From contig NZ_JAFMZZ010000001.1 of assembly GCF_017356245.1 (NCBI RefSeq), forward strand, positions 884,262 to 948,261: a DNA stretch of 64,000 nucleotides, written 5' to 3'. Position 1 is the first letter of the stretch, and every line of letters begins with the position of its first letter. Under the pieces are notes generated by a model. It did no database searches. It saw only the letters and a list, made by a program, of their open reading frames with translations, and was not told the DNA's origin. The position numbers and the translations under genes were made by a program. This document shows positions 1 to 8,923 of the stretch, in pieces. Source of the DNA: Bordetella petrii (lineage in GTDB: Bacteria > Pseudomonadota > Gammaproteobacteria > Burkholderiales > Burkholderiaceae_B).

Positions 1-386
1 CCAGTGACCTGACCAGCCACGAATGCCTGGAGTTCCGGGCCGACAACACCCGCGTCACGCGCTGGCCGCTGTCGCGCGGCGACGAACGCCTGGAAATCAC
101 GCCGGGAAACCGGTTTTCGGTCAACAGCGTGGCCATGGTGCGCAGCCTGGCCTCGCTGGGGGCCGGCATTGCCATCCTGGCGCCGGCCCAGAGCGTGCGC
201 CAGGACGTCGAGCAGCAGCGCCTGCAGCGAGTGCTGCCCGAATGGCAGGCGGGGCCGTTTCCGGTGTATGCCGTGACCGACACGCGGCTGCTGCCCGCCA
301 AGACCCGCATATTCATCGAGTTCTTGATGGAGCGGCTGCGCGAGGGCAAGCTGGCGCCACAGGATAACTCGCCCTTGCTCATCTGA
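1..386 (+). CDS. LysR-family regulator, C-terminal part (gene begins before the window)
   Basis: The frame is open from base 3 and gives 127 residues before a TGA stop. The sequence resembles the last third of a LysR effector-binding domain: a stretch ending SVAMVRSLASLGAGIAIL, then charged residues and a C-terminal helix (FIEFLMERLREG). In LysR proteins this part completes the second Rossmann-like subdomain that binds the inducer. The DNA-binding helix-turn-helix lies outside the window, so neither the target nor the inducer can be proposed. The next gene is convergent, with about 60 bases between the two ends. Confidence 0.75.
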   Translation, partial: SDLTSHECLEFRADNTRVTRWPLSRGDERLEITPGNRFSVNSVAMVRSLASLGAGIAILAPAQSVRQDVEQQRLQRVLPEWQAGPFPVYAVTDTRLLPAKTRIFIEFLMERLREGKLAPQDNSPLLI

Positions 387-447
387 GCCGGCGCCGGAAA
401 TGAACTGAAACAGCTAGTCGCCGCCGGCGCCTGCCGGGCGCGCGGGC

Positions 448-1179
448 CTAGAAACGTTCGTCGTCGCGCAAGTAGCGCCACTGGCCGGGCGGCAGGTCGC
501 CCAGCCTGACCTGGCCTATGCGCACCCGCTTGAGCCCCACCACCTTCAGGCCGACCAGCTCGCACATGCGGCGGATCTGCCGCTTCTTGCCTTCGCGCAG
601 CACAAAGCACAGCTGGTCGGCATTCTGCCAGCGCACCTGCGCGGGGCGCAGCGGCTTGCCGTCGAGCGACAGACCGTGGTTCAACAGGGCCAGGCCGGCC
701 GCGTCCAGCCGCCCCTGCACGCGCACCAGGTATTCTTTGTCGACGCCGGAATCTTCGCCGATCAGCTGGCGGGCGATGCGGCCGTCTTGTGTCAGCACCA
801 GCAGGCCCTGCGAATCGATGTCCAGCCGGCCGGCCACGGCCAGACCCTGCAGGTGCGCGCGCGTAAAGCGCAGCGGCGAGCGGTCGCGCGCATAGCGCGA
901 GCGCGCCTCGACCAGGGCGGCCGCCGGCGTATAGCCTTTTTCAGCCTGACCCGACACGTAGCCCACCGGCTTGTTGATCAGGATGGTGACCCGCGCGGTC
1001 TGGCGCGCCTGCGCGGCGCGTTCGAGCGTGATGACCTGGTCGGCAAAGGCGCGCGCGCCCAGCTCGGCCACCACCACGCCATCCACCTTGACCCAGCCGC
1101 GCTCGATGTAGCTGTCGGCCTCGCGGCGCGAACACAGGCCGCGCTCGGCCATCAGTTTCGAGATTCGTATTTTTTCCAT
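448..1179 (-). CDS. rluF: 23S rRNA pseudouridine synthase, RluF/RluB type
   Basis: This 243-residue protein isomerises uridine to pseudouridine in 23S rRNA; RluF acts on U2604 in E. coli. An S4-type RNA-binding domain covers about residues 1-60 (start [20 protein letters not shown]). The catalytic domain follows, with the GRLD motif carrying the catalytic aspartate and the late motif [13 protein letters not shown] at 1179 was chosen because the S4 domain starts there; an in-frame extension upstream looks non-coding. RluF and RluB share this architecture, so the exact target uridine is inferred. It is convergent with the LysR gene and divergent from ubiC. Confidence 0.85.
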   Translation of the reverse strand: MEKIRISKLMAERGLCSRREADSYIERGWVKVDGVVVAELGARAFADQVITLERAAQARQTARVTILINKPVGYVSGQAEKGYTPAAALVEARSRYARDRSPLRFTRAHLQGLAVAGRLDIDSQGLLVLTQDGRIARQLIGEDSGVDKEYLVRVQGRLDAAGLALLNHGLSLDGKPLRPAQVRWQNADQLCFVLREGKKRQIRRMCELVGLKVVGLKRVRIGQVRLGDLPPGQWRYLRDDERF

Positions 1180-1305
1180 ATGCCGTATCTGCCTGCCGCC
1201 CGGCGGCCATGATGCGGCCGGACGGCGATTCCGCATTTTAGGCCCAGGCGCGAGCCGCGCAGGCGCCGCACAGGTAAACGGCCGGCCTTGGCATAATAGG
1301 CACCC

Positions 1306-1872
1306 ATGAAAGTCCCTGCTCCCCTGGCGCCTGGCTGGCTGCCGGCTGTTCCCCCTTCATTGTCGTCCGCCCACAAATACTGGCTGATGCGCCCCGGCGC
1401 GCTGACCGCCGGCCTGCGCAAGCTGGGCGCCGTACAGTTGCGCGTGCTGCGCGAATATGCCCAGGGCGCCCCGGCCGACGAGGCCCGCGGCATGGGCCTG
1501 GCGCCAGCCAGCCCGGTATGGGTGCGCGAGATCCTGATGTCGGTAAATGGCGTGGACAGCGTGGTGGCGCGCAGCCTGACGCCGCTGGCGGCCTCGCACG
1601 GCACCTGGCAGGGCATGCGGCGGCTGCGCACGCGCCCGCTGGCCGACATGCTGTATCACGACCGCAGCATCGAACGCTCGGCATTTGCCTGCCGGCGCCT
1701 GGCCTGGCCGGTGCCGTTCCATGCCACGGCGCGCGCCGCGCAGGCCCGGCCCGATGCCGGAGCGCTATGGGCGCGCCGTTCGGCGTTCTGGCGCCAGGGC
1801 CAGCCGCTGCTGGTGGCCGAATGTTTCCTGCCGGCGTTCTGGGCCGGGATCGAGCGCCACCCGGCGCGCTAA
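1306..1872 (+). CDS. ubiC: chorismate pyruvate-lyase
   Basis: UbiC removes pyruvate from chorismate to give 4-hydroxybenzoate, the first committed step of ubiquinone synthesis, in the cytoplasm. The 188 residues show the family blocks in order: [11 protein letters not shown] near residue 67, VVARSLTP, the [11 protein letters not shown] segment, and [12 protein letters not shown] near the C-terminus, where the catalytic glutamate sits. The length is close to other proteobacterial UbiC proteins. It appears monocistronic: ubiA does not follow it, and yaeQ on the opposite strand is next. A CATAAT at 1292-1297 could be a -10 element, but no good -35 was seen. AroC, which supplies chorismate, is also encoded in this window. 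Confidence 0.88.
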   Translation: MKVPAPLAPGWLPAVPPSLSSAHKYWLMRPGALTAGLRKLGAVQLRVLREYAQGAPADEARGMGLAPASPVWVREILMSVNGVDSVVARSLTPLAASHGTWQGMRRLRTRPLADMLYHDRSIERSAFACRRLAWPVPFHATARAAQARPDAGALWARRSAFWRQGQPLLVAECFLPAFWAGIERHPAR

Positions 1873-1897
1873 GCCATCCGGGCGGCGCGGGGCCGGC

Positions 1898-2434
1898 TCA
1901 GCGCCAGACCTCGGGCTCTACCGTGACCTGCCCCTGGTCCGCCGACACAAAGGCGGCGCCGTCCTGCACATTCACGTGCAGGTCCATGGTGCGTTCGGCC
2001 AGCAGACCCAGCTCGCGGGTCTGGCCGGCCGGCAGGTTCACTACCCGCAGGTTGCGCGCCCGCGCCAGCTTGCCGCGCACGCCTTCCCACCAGATCGTGC
2101 TGGCGTGCCCGCCATAGCAGTACACCACCACCTGCGCGGCGCGGCCGCAGGCCTTCAGAATGCGGCGTTCGTCGGGCTGGCCGACCTCGATCCAGAGCTC
2201 GATGGCGCCGGTCAGGTCTTTCAGCCACAGGTCGGGCTCGTCGGTGTCGCTCAAACCCTTGGTGAACGCCAGGCCTTCCTGCGCATGCAGGGCATAGGCC
2301 AGCAGCCGCACCATCATGCGCTCGTCGGTTTCCGAGGGATGGCGCGCCACGGTCAGCCCGTGGCTGCCGTAGTAATGGCGATCGCCGTCGGCGACGTGCA
2401 GATCGGCTTTGTAAATGGTTGCGCGCAAGGCCAT
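1898..2434 (-). CDS. yaeQ: YaeQ family protein
   Basis: The 178-residue protein matches YaeQ over its whole length. It starts MALRATIYKADLHVAD, has the HPSETDERMMVRLLAYAL block near residue 32 and the DEPDLWLKDL and LWIEVGQPDE blocks in the middle, and ends with VEPEVWR. YaeQ proteins have a compact fold related to PD-(D/E)XK nucleases. A role as suppressor of RfaH loss was once proposed and later disputed, so the biological function is unsettled. ATG at 2434 is the only sensible start. It is convergent with ubiC and divergent from the LysE-type exporter. Confidence 0.85.
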   Translation of the reverse strand: MALRATIYKADLHVADGDRHYYGSHGLTVARHPSETDERMMVRLLAYALHAQEGLAFTKGLSDTDEPDLWLKDLTGAIELWIEVGQPDERRILKACGRAAQVVVYCYGGHASTIWWEGVRGKLARARNLRVVNLPAGQTRELGLLAERTMDLHVNVQDGAAFVSADQGQVTVEPEVWR

Positions 2435-2550
2435 GGAGACATCCGGCGGCGGCAGGCCGCAAAAAGCGGTAATGATACCCGCTGGATACCCGCCGCCCGC
2501 CGGCGCCGGCCGGGTGCGTTATGCTGGCGCCAGCCGCCCCGGAGACCGCC

Positions 2551-3210
2551 ATGACGCCCACCGCCGCTCTGCTTGCCTTCTGTATTGCCGCCGGCATCCT
2601 GACCCTGACCCCGGGCCTGGATACCGCGCTGGTGCTGCGCACCTCGGCCGTCGAAGGCGGCCGCCGCGCCCTGTTGGCCGGGCTGGGCATCTGCGCCGGC
2701 TGCCTGGTGTGGGGCGTGGTGGTGGCGCTGGGGCTGGGATCGCTGCTGGCGGCCTCGCAGATGGCGTACGACATCCTGCGCATCTGCGGCGCCGCCTATT
2801 TGTTCTACCTGGGCATCAGACTACTGTGGCGTACGCTGCGGGGCGGGCGGCCGGCCGCCCTCTTGCAGGAAAAGCACACGTCGCCTCATGAACAGGTTTT
2901 CACTTCGGGCACCGGCGCCCAGTGGTTCTGGCGCGGCTGCCTGACCAATGTCCTGAACCCCAAGGTGGGGGTGTTCTACGTGACCTTTCTGCCGCAATTC
3001 ATGCCCGCCGGCGTCAGCGTGCTGGGTTTCAGCCTGCTGCTGGCGGGGCTGCACGCCCTGATGGGCGTGCTGTGGTTCGCCGTGCTGGTGGCGGCCACCC
3101 GGCCGCTGGCGCGCTGGCTGCAGCATCCCGCGGTCATGCGCGGCCTCGACGGCCTGACCGGCACGGTGTTCCTGGCGTTCGGCTTGAAGCTCGCGCTGGA
3201 CCGGCGCTGA
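2551..3210 (+). CDS. LysE-family amino acid exporter
   Basis: A 219-residue integral membrane protein with about six hydrophobic segments. It starts MTPTAALLAFCIAAGILTLTPG, the typical RhtB/LysE opening with the conserved TPG motif near residue 20; the middle has NVLNPKVGVFYVTFLPQF, another family hallmark. These proteins export amino acids or their derivatives across the inner membrane, but the substrate cannot be read from sequence. ATG at 2551 was preferred over 2521 because GGAG precedes it at a proper distance and the TPG motif then falls in place. A hairpin at 3261-3291 lies between this gene and convergent leuB. Confidence 0.85.
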   Translation: MTPTAALLAFCIAAGILTLTPGLDTALVLRTSAVEGGRRALLAGLGICAGCLVWGVVVALGLGSLLAASQMAYDILRICGAAYLFYLGIRLLWRTLRGGRPAALLQEKHTSPHEQVFTSGTGAQWFWRGCLTNVLNPKVGVFYVTFLPQFMPAGVSVLGFSLLLAGLHALMGVLWFAVLVAATRPLARWLQHPAVMRGLDGLTGTVFLAFGLKLALDRR

Positions 3211-3260
3211 CGCGCCTTGCCAGGGCCTGGCCAGGTATCAACCAGGTGTGGCATCAACCA

Positions 3261-3291
3261 GGTGTCTGGCTCCCGCAGGGAGCCAGACACC
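3261..3291. repeat. GGTGTCTGGCTCCC hairpin between convergent genes
   Basis: A perfect 14-base inverted repeat (3261-3274 and 3278-3291) with a GCA loop lies between the LysE gene and leuB, which converge. Related hairpins occur at 21536-21569 and 45461-45489, also just after coding ends. It could act as a bidirectional terminator, although no T-run follows, or be a dispersed intergenic repeat. Confidence 0.75.
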
Positions 3292-3307
3292 AGATGAACC
3301 GCCCGCC

Positions 3308-4384
3308 TCAGCCCAGTGCCTTCAGCACGGCATCGCCCATCTGGCTGGTCGACACCTTGGTGGTGCCGGGCTCGTGGATGTCGGCGGTGCGCAGGCCCTC
3401 GGCCAGCACCGCGCGCACGGCGGCCTCGATGCGGTCGGCCTGCGGCGCCAGGTTCAGCGAATAGCGCAGCAGCATGGCGGCCGACAAGATGGTGGCCAAC
3501 GGGTTGGCGATGCCCTGGCCGGCGATGTCCGGCGCCGAGCCGTGGCTGGGCTCGTACAGCCCCTGCCCCGACGCGTTCAGCGATGCCGATGGCAGCATGC
3601 CGATAGAGCCGGTCAGCATGGCGGCCTCGTCGGACAGGATGTCGCCGAACAGGTTGCCGGTCACGATCACATCGAACTGGCGCGGATTGCGCACCAGCTG
3701 CATGGCGGCATTGTCCACATACATGTGCGACAGTTCCACGTCCGGATAGTCGCGCGCCACTTCGATGACGATGTCGCGCCAGAACTGCGAGGTTTCCAGC
3801 ACGTTGGCCTTGTCCACGCTGCACAGCTTCTTGCCGCGCTTGCGCGCCGATTCGAAGCCGATGCGCGCGATGCGGCGCACCTCGGAATCGGCATAGCGCA
3901 TGGTATCGAAGCCTTCGCGCTCGCCGCTGAAGGCGCCGTCGGCCGCATTGCGCACGCCGCGCGGGGTGCCGAAATAGATGTCGCCGGTCAGCTCGCGGAT
4001 GATCAGGATGTCCAGGCCCGACACGATCTCGGGCTTCAGCGACGAGGCGCTGGCCAATTCGGGATACAGAATGGCCGGACGCAGGTTCGCGAACAGGCCC
4101 AGGGCCTTGCGCAGCCCCAGGATGGCCTGCTCTGGGCGGAACTCGCGCGGCAGGCTGTCGTATTTCCAGTCGCCCACGGCGCCGAACAGCACGGCGTGCG
4201 AGTTGCGCGCCAGGTCCAGCGTGGCGGGCGGCAGCGGATGTTCGAACTGGTCGTAGGCGGCGCCGCCCACCGGCGCCTGCTGAACCTGCAGCGGCAGATC
4301 CAGCGCGCCCAGCACGCGCACGGCCTGTTCGACGATCTCGGGCCCGATGCCGTCGCCGGGCAGCACTGCGATGTTATGCGTCAT
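3308..4384 (-). CDS. leuB: 3-isopropylmalate dehydrogenase
   Basis: LeuB oxidises and decarboxylates (2R,3S)-3-isopropylmalate with NAD+ to 4-methyl-2-oxopentanoate in leucine synthesis. The 358 residues start [17 protein letters not shown], the nucleotide-side motif of the beta-decarboxylating dehydrogenases. The protein contains the [14 protein letters not shown] block, the metal/substrate stretch [20 protein letters not shown] and the [18 protein letters not shown] signature. It is the last gene of leuC-leuD-leuB on the minus strand. It is separated from leuD by 264 bases of repeat-rich DNA, so it may be expressed partly apart from leuCD. The paralogous dehydrogenase at 45571 is a different subfamily. 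Confidence 0.96.
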   Translation of the reverse strand: MTHNIAVLPGDGIGPEIVEQAVRVLGALDLPLQVQQAPVGGAAYDQFEHPLPPATLDLARNSHAVLFGAVGDWKYDSLPREFRPEQAILGLRKALGLFANLRPAILYPELASASSLKPEIVSGLDILIIRELTGDIYFGTPRGVRNAADGAFSGEREGFDTMRYADSEVRRIARIGFESARKRGKKLCSVDKANVLETSQFWRDIVIEVARDYPDVELSHMYVDNAAMQLVRNPRQFDVIVTGNLFGDILSDEAAMLTGSIGMLPSASLNASGQGLYEPSHGSAPDIAGQGIANPLATILSAAMLLRYSLNLAPQADRIEAAVRAVLAEGLRTADIHEPGTTKVSTSQMGDAVLKALG

Positions 4385-4477
4385 GAAAGAACCTATGAAT
4401 GAATATCGAAAATTTGGAATGGCGCATCCGCGGGAGCCTTATTCAGCAGTAGGCGCCATCCGTACCGCGTAAAACAG

Positions 4478-4660
4478 GTGTGGCCGGATCGGGGACGCCG
4501 CGGAGCCGGCTTTGCCGGTCCGCCAGCGTCGCCCCTTGAGGGGGATGAGCCCGGACATGGAACAGTCCTTGAGGACTGTTCCATGCCTGGCGAATCCGAG
4601 CGGCCTGCCAGCCGCGAGGTGGAACGCGCGCAGCGCTTCGGGGGTGGGTCATACCACAGG
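4478..4660. repeat. composite intergenic repeat with nested hairpins (leuD-leuB gap)
   Basis: The leuD-leuB gap contains no credible gene. It holds CCCC-TTGA-GGGG (4532-4543) and a perfect 13-base inverted repeat starting CATGGAACAGTCC (4556-4568 and 4573-4585), also with a TTGA loop. An imperfect stem lies near 4499-4522, and a GCGCAGCGCTTCGGGGGTGG segment at about 4627-4646 resembles the terminator-like DNA after the Rieske gene. This looks like a mosaic of dispersed intergenic elements that ends at or just inside the 3' end of leuD. Attenuation or mRNA processing within the operon is possible but unproven. Confidence 0.55.
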
Positions 4661-5299
4661 CCGGCTTTCCAGCCACGGGTGGCGGGCCAGCCGCTCGGCT
4701 TCGAAAGCGCGGATCTTGTCGGACTGGCGCAGGGTCAGGCCGATGTCGTCGAAGCCGTTCAGCAGGCAGTACTTGCGGAACGGTTCGATATCGAACGGCA
4801 TTTCGCGGCCGTCGGCGGCCACCACCACCTGCCGTTCCAGATCGATGCGCAGCTTGTAGCCGGGAAAGGCCTTGACCTCGTCGAACAGGCGCGCCACCTC
4901 GAGTTCGGACAGCACGATGGGCAGCAGGCCGTTCTTGAAACTGTTGTTGAAGAAAATGTCGGCATACGAGGGCGCGATGATGGCGCGAAAGCCGTACTGC
5001 GTCAGCGCCCAGGGCGCGTGCTCGCGGCTGGAGCCGCAGCCGAAGTTCTTGCGCGCCAGCAGCACCGACGCCCCCTGGTAGCGCGGCTGGTTCAGCACGA
5101 AGTCCGGGTTCAGCGGCCGCTTGCTGTTGTCCATGCCCGGCTCGCCGTGATCCAGGTAGCGCAGTTCGTCGAACAGGTTGGGGCCGAAGCCCGTGCGCTT
5201 GATGGACTTCAGAAACTGCTTCGGGATGATGAGGTCGGTGTCGACGTTCTCGCGGTCGAGCGGGGCCACCAGGCCTTCGTGAGTGGTAAATGCTTGCAT
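4649..5299 (-). CDS. leuD: 3-isopropylmalate dehydratase, small subunit
   Basis: LeuD is the swivel-domain subunit of isopropylmalate isomerase and works with LeuC to convert 2-isopropylmalate to 3-isopropylmalate. The 216 residues start [30 protein letters not shown]. They carry the family blocks [15 protein letters not shown] and [17 protein letters not shown], which bind the substrate side chain. Length and motifs are ordinary. The gene begins 12 bases after leuC ends, so the two are surely co-transcribed and probably translated in a coupled way. Its 3' end runs into the repeat element. Confidence 0.95.
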   Translation of the reverse strand: MQAFTTHEGLVAPLDRENVDTDLIIPKQFLKSIKRTGFGPNLFDELRYLDHGEPGMDNSKRPLNPDFVLNQPRYQGASVLLARKNFGCGSSREHAPWALTQYGFRAIIAPSYADIFFNNSFKNGLLPIVLSELEVARLFDEVKAFPGYKLRIDLERQVVVAADGREMPFDIEPFRKYCLLNGFDDIGLTLRQSDKIRAFEAERLARHPWLESRPVV

Positions 5300-5311
5300 G
5301 ACGGGTGACCT

Positions 5312-6715
5312 TTAGCGGAAGTTGCGGACGTCGACGAAATGGCCGGCCACGGCGGCGGCGGCGGCCATGGCCGGGCTGACCAGGTGCGTGCGCCCGCCCT
5401 GCCCCTGGCGCCCCTCGAAGTTGCGGTTCGAGGTCGAGGCGCAGCGCTCTTCGGGCTCGAGGCGGTCGGCGTTCATGGCCAGGCACATCGAACAGCCGGG
5501 TTCGCGCCATTCGAAGCCGGCCTCGATGAAGATCTTGTCCAGCCCTTCACGCTCGGCCTGCTGCTTGACCAGGCCCGAACCGGGCACCACCATGGCCTGC
5601 CGCACATTGGAAGCCACGTGCTTGCCGCGCGCCACCGCGGCGGCGGCGCGCAGGTCTTCGATACGCGAGTTGGTGCACGAGCCGATGAACACCCGGTCGA
5701 CGCGGATATCGGTAAGAGGCGTGTTGGGCTTCAGGCCCATGTACTGCAGCGCACGCTCCATGCCGCTGCGGCGCACATCGTCTTTTTCGCGATCGGGATC
5801 GGGCACGCGCGAATCCACCGGCAGCACCATTTCGGGCGAAGTGCCCCACGTGACCTGCGGCTTGATGTCCTTGGCATTGACCTCGACCACGCGGTCGAAG
5901 CTGGCGCCGGCATCGCTGTGCAGCGTGCGCCAGTAGGCCACGGCCTGATCCCACAGCACGCCGTTGGGCGAAAACGGCCGGCCGCGGAAATATTCGATGG
6001 TCTTGTCGTCCACCGCCACCATGCCCGAGCGGGCGCCCGCTTCGATGGCCATATTGCACACCGTCATGCGGCCTTCGACCGACAGGTTGCGGATGGTGCT
6101 GCCGGCGAATTCGATGGCGTGGCCGGTGCCGCCGGCCGTGCCGATAATGCCGATGATATGCAGCACCACATCCTTGGCCGTACAGCCGAACGGCAGTTCG
6201 CCCTCGACCTTGATCAGCATGCTCTTGGCTTTTTTCATCAGCAGCGTTTGCGTGGCCAGCACATGCTCGACCTCTGACGTGCCGATGCCGAATGCCAGCG
6301 CGCCCAGCGCGCCGTGCGTGCTGGTATGCGAATCGCCGCACACCACCGTCATGCCGGGCAGCGTGGCGCCCTGCTCGGGTCCGATGACGTGGACAATGCC
6401 CTGGCGCAGGTCGGCCATGCGGAATTCGGTGATGCCGTACTTGTCGCAGTTCGAGTCCAGCGTGTCGACCTGCAGTTTCGAGATGGGATCGTCGATGCCG
6501 CGCGCACGGTTCAGCGTGGGCACGTTGTGGTCGGCCACGGCCAGGTTGGCGCTGGTGCGCCACGGTTTGCGGCCGGCCAGGGCCAGGCCTTCGAACGCCT
6601 GCGGGCTGGTGACTTCATGCAGCAGGTGGCGGTCGATATACAGCAGACAGGTGCCGTCGGATTCCTGGTGGACGACGTGTGCGTCCCAGAGTTTGTCGTA
6701 AAGAGTTTGGGCCAT
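5312..6715 (-). CDS. leuC: 3-isopropylmalate dehydratase, large subunit
   Basis: LeuC is the aconitase-like large subunit (467 residues) that holds a [4Fe-4S] cluster and, with LeuD, isomerises 2-isopropylmalate. Visible family motifs include [20 protein letters not shown] and the cluster cysteines in [12 protein letters not shown] and [16 protein letters not shown] at 6715 ([15 protein letters not shown]) was preferred to an upstream in-frame start because it matches the usual LeuC N-terminus. It is the first gene of the leu operon, with a good promoter about 60 bases upstream. Confidence 0.96.
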   Translation of the reverse strand: MAQTLYDKLWDAHVVHQESDGTCLLYIDRHLLHEVTSPQAFEGLALAGRKPWRTSANLAVADHNVPTLNRARGIDDPISKLQVDTLDSNCDKYGITEFRMADLRQGIVHVIGPEQGATLPGMTVVCGDSHTSTHGALGALAFGIGTSEVEHVLATQTLLMKKAKSMLIKVEGELPFGCTAKDVVLHIIGIIGTAGGTGHAIEFAGSTIRNLSVEGRMTVCNMAIEAGARSGMVAVDDKTIEYFRGRPFSPNGVLWDQAVAYWRTLHSDAGASFDRVVEVNAKDIKPQVTWGTSPEMVLPVDSRVPDPDREKDDVRRSGMERALQYMGLKPNTPLTDIRVDRVFIGSCTNSRIEDLRAAAAVARGKHVASNVRQAMVVPGSGLVKQQAEREGLDKIFIEAGFEWREPGCSMCLAMNADRLEPEERCASTSNRNFEGRQGQGGRTHLVSPAMAAAAAVAGHFVDVRNFR

Positions 6716-6774
6716 GAGTAGACTCGCGCAAGGTCCGGCCGGGCCGGACGGGGACATCGAAAATCGATGCCCCG

Positions 6775-6803
6775 ATTATGCCCACGCTCTCAACCTAGTA
6801 CAA
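6775..6803 (-). promoter_or_regulatory. sigma70-type promoter of leuC
   Basis: Read on the minus strand, TTGTAC (6803-6798) is followed by a 17-base spacer and CATAAT (6780-6775), a good match to sigma70 elements. Immediately downstream are two inverted repeats, one around 6750-6773 and one at 6733-6749. They could be an operator at the start site or structure in a short leader. No leucine-rich leader peptide was seen. Confidence 0.6.
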
Positions 6804-6866
6804 CGTCAGCAGTTATCCTAGTATTGAAAGCACTACCCTGCCCCGGCCGCGAGCGCGGCGCCCCGG

Positions 6867-7709
6867 CTATTTGGCCTTGCCGCCAGCCTGCTCGTACAGC
6901 GGCATGACCCGCTGCGAAGCCGCCTGCAGGTCGGAAATGCGGGTGGCGGCCGACGGGTGCGTGGACATGAATTCGGGCGGCGCGCTGCCATTGTCGGCCG
7001 CCCCCATTTTCTGCCACAGGGTCACGGCGGCGCGCGGATCGTAACCGGCCCGCGCGGCCAGTTCGACCCCCATCAGGTCGGCCTCGGTCTCGTGGGTGCG
7101 GCTGTTGGGCAGGGTGAACATGACATCGGTCAGCTTGCCGCCCAGATCGGCGGGCACGCCCGTGGCGATAGACAGCACCGACAGGCCCAGATTGGTGACC
7201 ATCTGCTGCGACACGCGCTCGCGCGCATGCTCGCGCAAGGCGTGCGAGATTTCATGCCCCAGCACAGCCGCCAGCTCGGCGTCGGTGGGCTTGATCTGGC
7301 TGAGCAGCCCGGTGTACACGGCGATCTTGCCGCCCGGCATGCACCAGGCGTTGACCTCGTTGAGCGACAGCACATGCACTTCCCATTGCCAGCTGGCCGC
7401 GTCCGGCCGGAACGTGCCGACCTGGGCGATCAGGCGCTTGGAAATGGCCTTCACGCGCGCCACCTGCTTGGCGTCGCGGTCCAGCGCGCCCTGCGCGCGC
7501 GCCTTCTGGATGATGTCGGAGTACTGCTGGCCGGCTTCCTGCTCCAGCGCCTGCTCGGGCACCATGCTGGACATGTACTGGGTGCGCTCGATGCCGATCG
7601 CGCCCGATTGCGTGGTGTTGACGCTCGAGCATCCTGCCAGCGCCACGCTGCCGGCCACCGCCGCCGCCTGCAGCGACTTCCGCAAAGCCGTTCGAATTCC
7701 AGCGTTCAT
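6867..7709 (-). CDS. M48-family metallopeptidase lipoprotein (LoiP/YcaL type)
   Basis: A 280-residue predicted lipoprotein. The start MNAGIRTALRK leads into a hydrophobic stretch and the lipobox LAGC (Cys27). The zinc protease core HEISHALREHARE carries HExxH, and the third ligand lies in the later HETEAD motif. Such periplasmic M48 proteases degrade misfolded outer-membrane proteins. ATG at 7709 was chosen over an upstream in-frame start because a strong GAGGAGG lies just before it and the lipobox then falls at a normal distance. It lies downstream of aroC on the same strand with a 59-base gap. The exact substrates are unknown. Confidence 0.88.
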   Translation of the reverse strand: MNAGIRTALRKSLQAAAVAGSVALAGCSSVNTTQSGAIGIERTQYMSSMVPEQALEQEAGQQYSDIIQKARAQGALDRDAKQVARVKAISKRLIAQVGTFRPDAASWQWEVHVLSLNEVNAWCMPGGKIAVYTGLLSQIKPTDAELAAVLGHEISHALREHARERVSQQMVTNLGLSVLSIATGVPADLGGKLTDVMFTLPNSRTHETEADLMGVELAARAGYDPRAAVTLWQKMGAADNGSAPPEFMSTHPSAATRISDLQAASQRVMPLYEQAGGKAK

Positions 7710-7768
7710 GAAGCCTCCTCGCATCGCAAACATTGTCGAACCGGCGCGGCGCGCCGCAAACCGGATAC

Positions 7769-8827
7769 TCAGCCGCACTGCCCCCGATGGCGCAGCGCAT
7801 GGTCGATGAGCACCAAAGCCAGCATGGCCTCGGCGATGGGCGTGGCGCGTATGCCCACGCAGGGGTCGTGGCGCCCCAGCGTCTGCACCATGACGGGCTC
7901 GCCCGCGCTGTTAACGGAACGGCGCTCGATGCGGATGCTGGAAGTGGGCTTGATGGCCAGCGATACCGTGACCGGCTGGCCGGTGGAAATTCCCCCCAGC
8001 ACGCCGCCCGCGTTGTTGCCGATGAAGCCGTCGGGCGTGATTTCGTCGCCGTGTTCCGAGCCGCGCTGCGCAATGCAGCCGAACCCGGCGCCGATGGACA
8101 CGCCCTTGACGGCGTTCAGGCCCATCATGACGTGGGCGATGTCGGCGTCGAGCCGGTCGTACAGGGGCTCGCCCCAGCCGGCCGGCAGGTTTTCGGCCAC
8201 CACCTCGATGCGGGCCCCGACCGAATCGCCGTCGCGGCGCAGCTGGTCCATATAGGCCTCGAGCTCGGGCACGATGGCGGCATTGGGCGCATAGAACGGA
8301 TTGGCGGGCACGTCGTCCCACGACACGAACGGGATGGCGATGGGGCCCAGCTGGCTCATGTAGCCGCGCACGCGCACCCCGTGCCGTTCGGCCAGCCACT
8401 TCTTGGCGATGGCGCCCGCGGCCACCGTGGGCGCGGTCAGGCGCGCCGACGAACGGCCGCCGCCGCGCGGGTCGCGCAGGCCGTACTTGTGCGTGTAGGT
8501 GAAGTCGGCGTGGCCGGGCCGGAAGGTATCGGCGATATTGGAATAGTCTTTGCTGCGCGCGTCGGTATTGCGGATCAGCAGCCCGATGGGCGTGCCGGTG
8601 GTCACGCCCTGGTAGACACCCGACAGGATCTCGACCTGGTCGGCCTCCTGGCGCTGCGTGACGTGGCGCGACGTGCCGGGGCGGCGACGGTCGAGCTCGG
8701 CCTGGATGTCGGCCGCGTCCAGCGCCAGCCCGGGCGGACAACCGTCGACCACACAGCCGATGGCCGGCCCGTGCGATTCACCGAAATTCGTAACGCAGAA
8801 AAGAGTACCTAGGGTATTGCCGGACAT
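7769..8827 (-). CDS. aroC: chorismate synthase
   Basis: AroC eliminates phosphate from 5-enolpyruvylshikimate 3-phosphate using reduced FMN, giving chorismate, the branch point to aromatic amino acids, folate and ubiquinone. The 352 residues start [20 protein letters not shown]. They contain the FMN/substrate motifs [14 protein letters not shown] and [13 protein letters not shown] blocks and [14 protein letters not shown] near residue 274. The length is normal for the bacterial enzyme. It stands alone with its own upstream gap and is followed by the M48 lipoprotein gene. Confidence 0.96.
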   Translation of the reverse strand: MSGNTLGTLFCVTNFGESHGPAIGCVVDGCPPGLALDAADIQAELDRRRPGTSRHVTQRQEADQVEILSGVYQGVTTGTPIGLLIRNTDARSKDYSNIADTFRPGHADFTYTHKYGLRDPRGGGRSSARLTAPTVAAGAIAKKWLAERHGVRVRGYMSQLGPIAIPFVSWDDVPANPFYAPNAAIVPELEAYMDQLRRDGDSVGARIEVVAENLPAGWGEPLYDRLDADIAHVMMGLNAVKGVSIGAGFGCIAQRGSEHGDEITPDGFIGNNAGGVLGGISTGQPVTVSLAIKPTSSIRIERRSVNSAGEPVMVQTLGRHDPCVGIRATPIAEAMLALVLIDHALRHRGQCG

Positions 8828-8923
8828 ATGGACGGGGCGGGAAAGGCGTTGGAAGCAGGCTCGATTATGACACCGACCGGGCCCCGATCCGCTACCAAAC
8901 GTAGACGGGGCGGCCCGGCGGCC

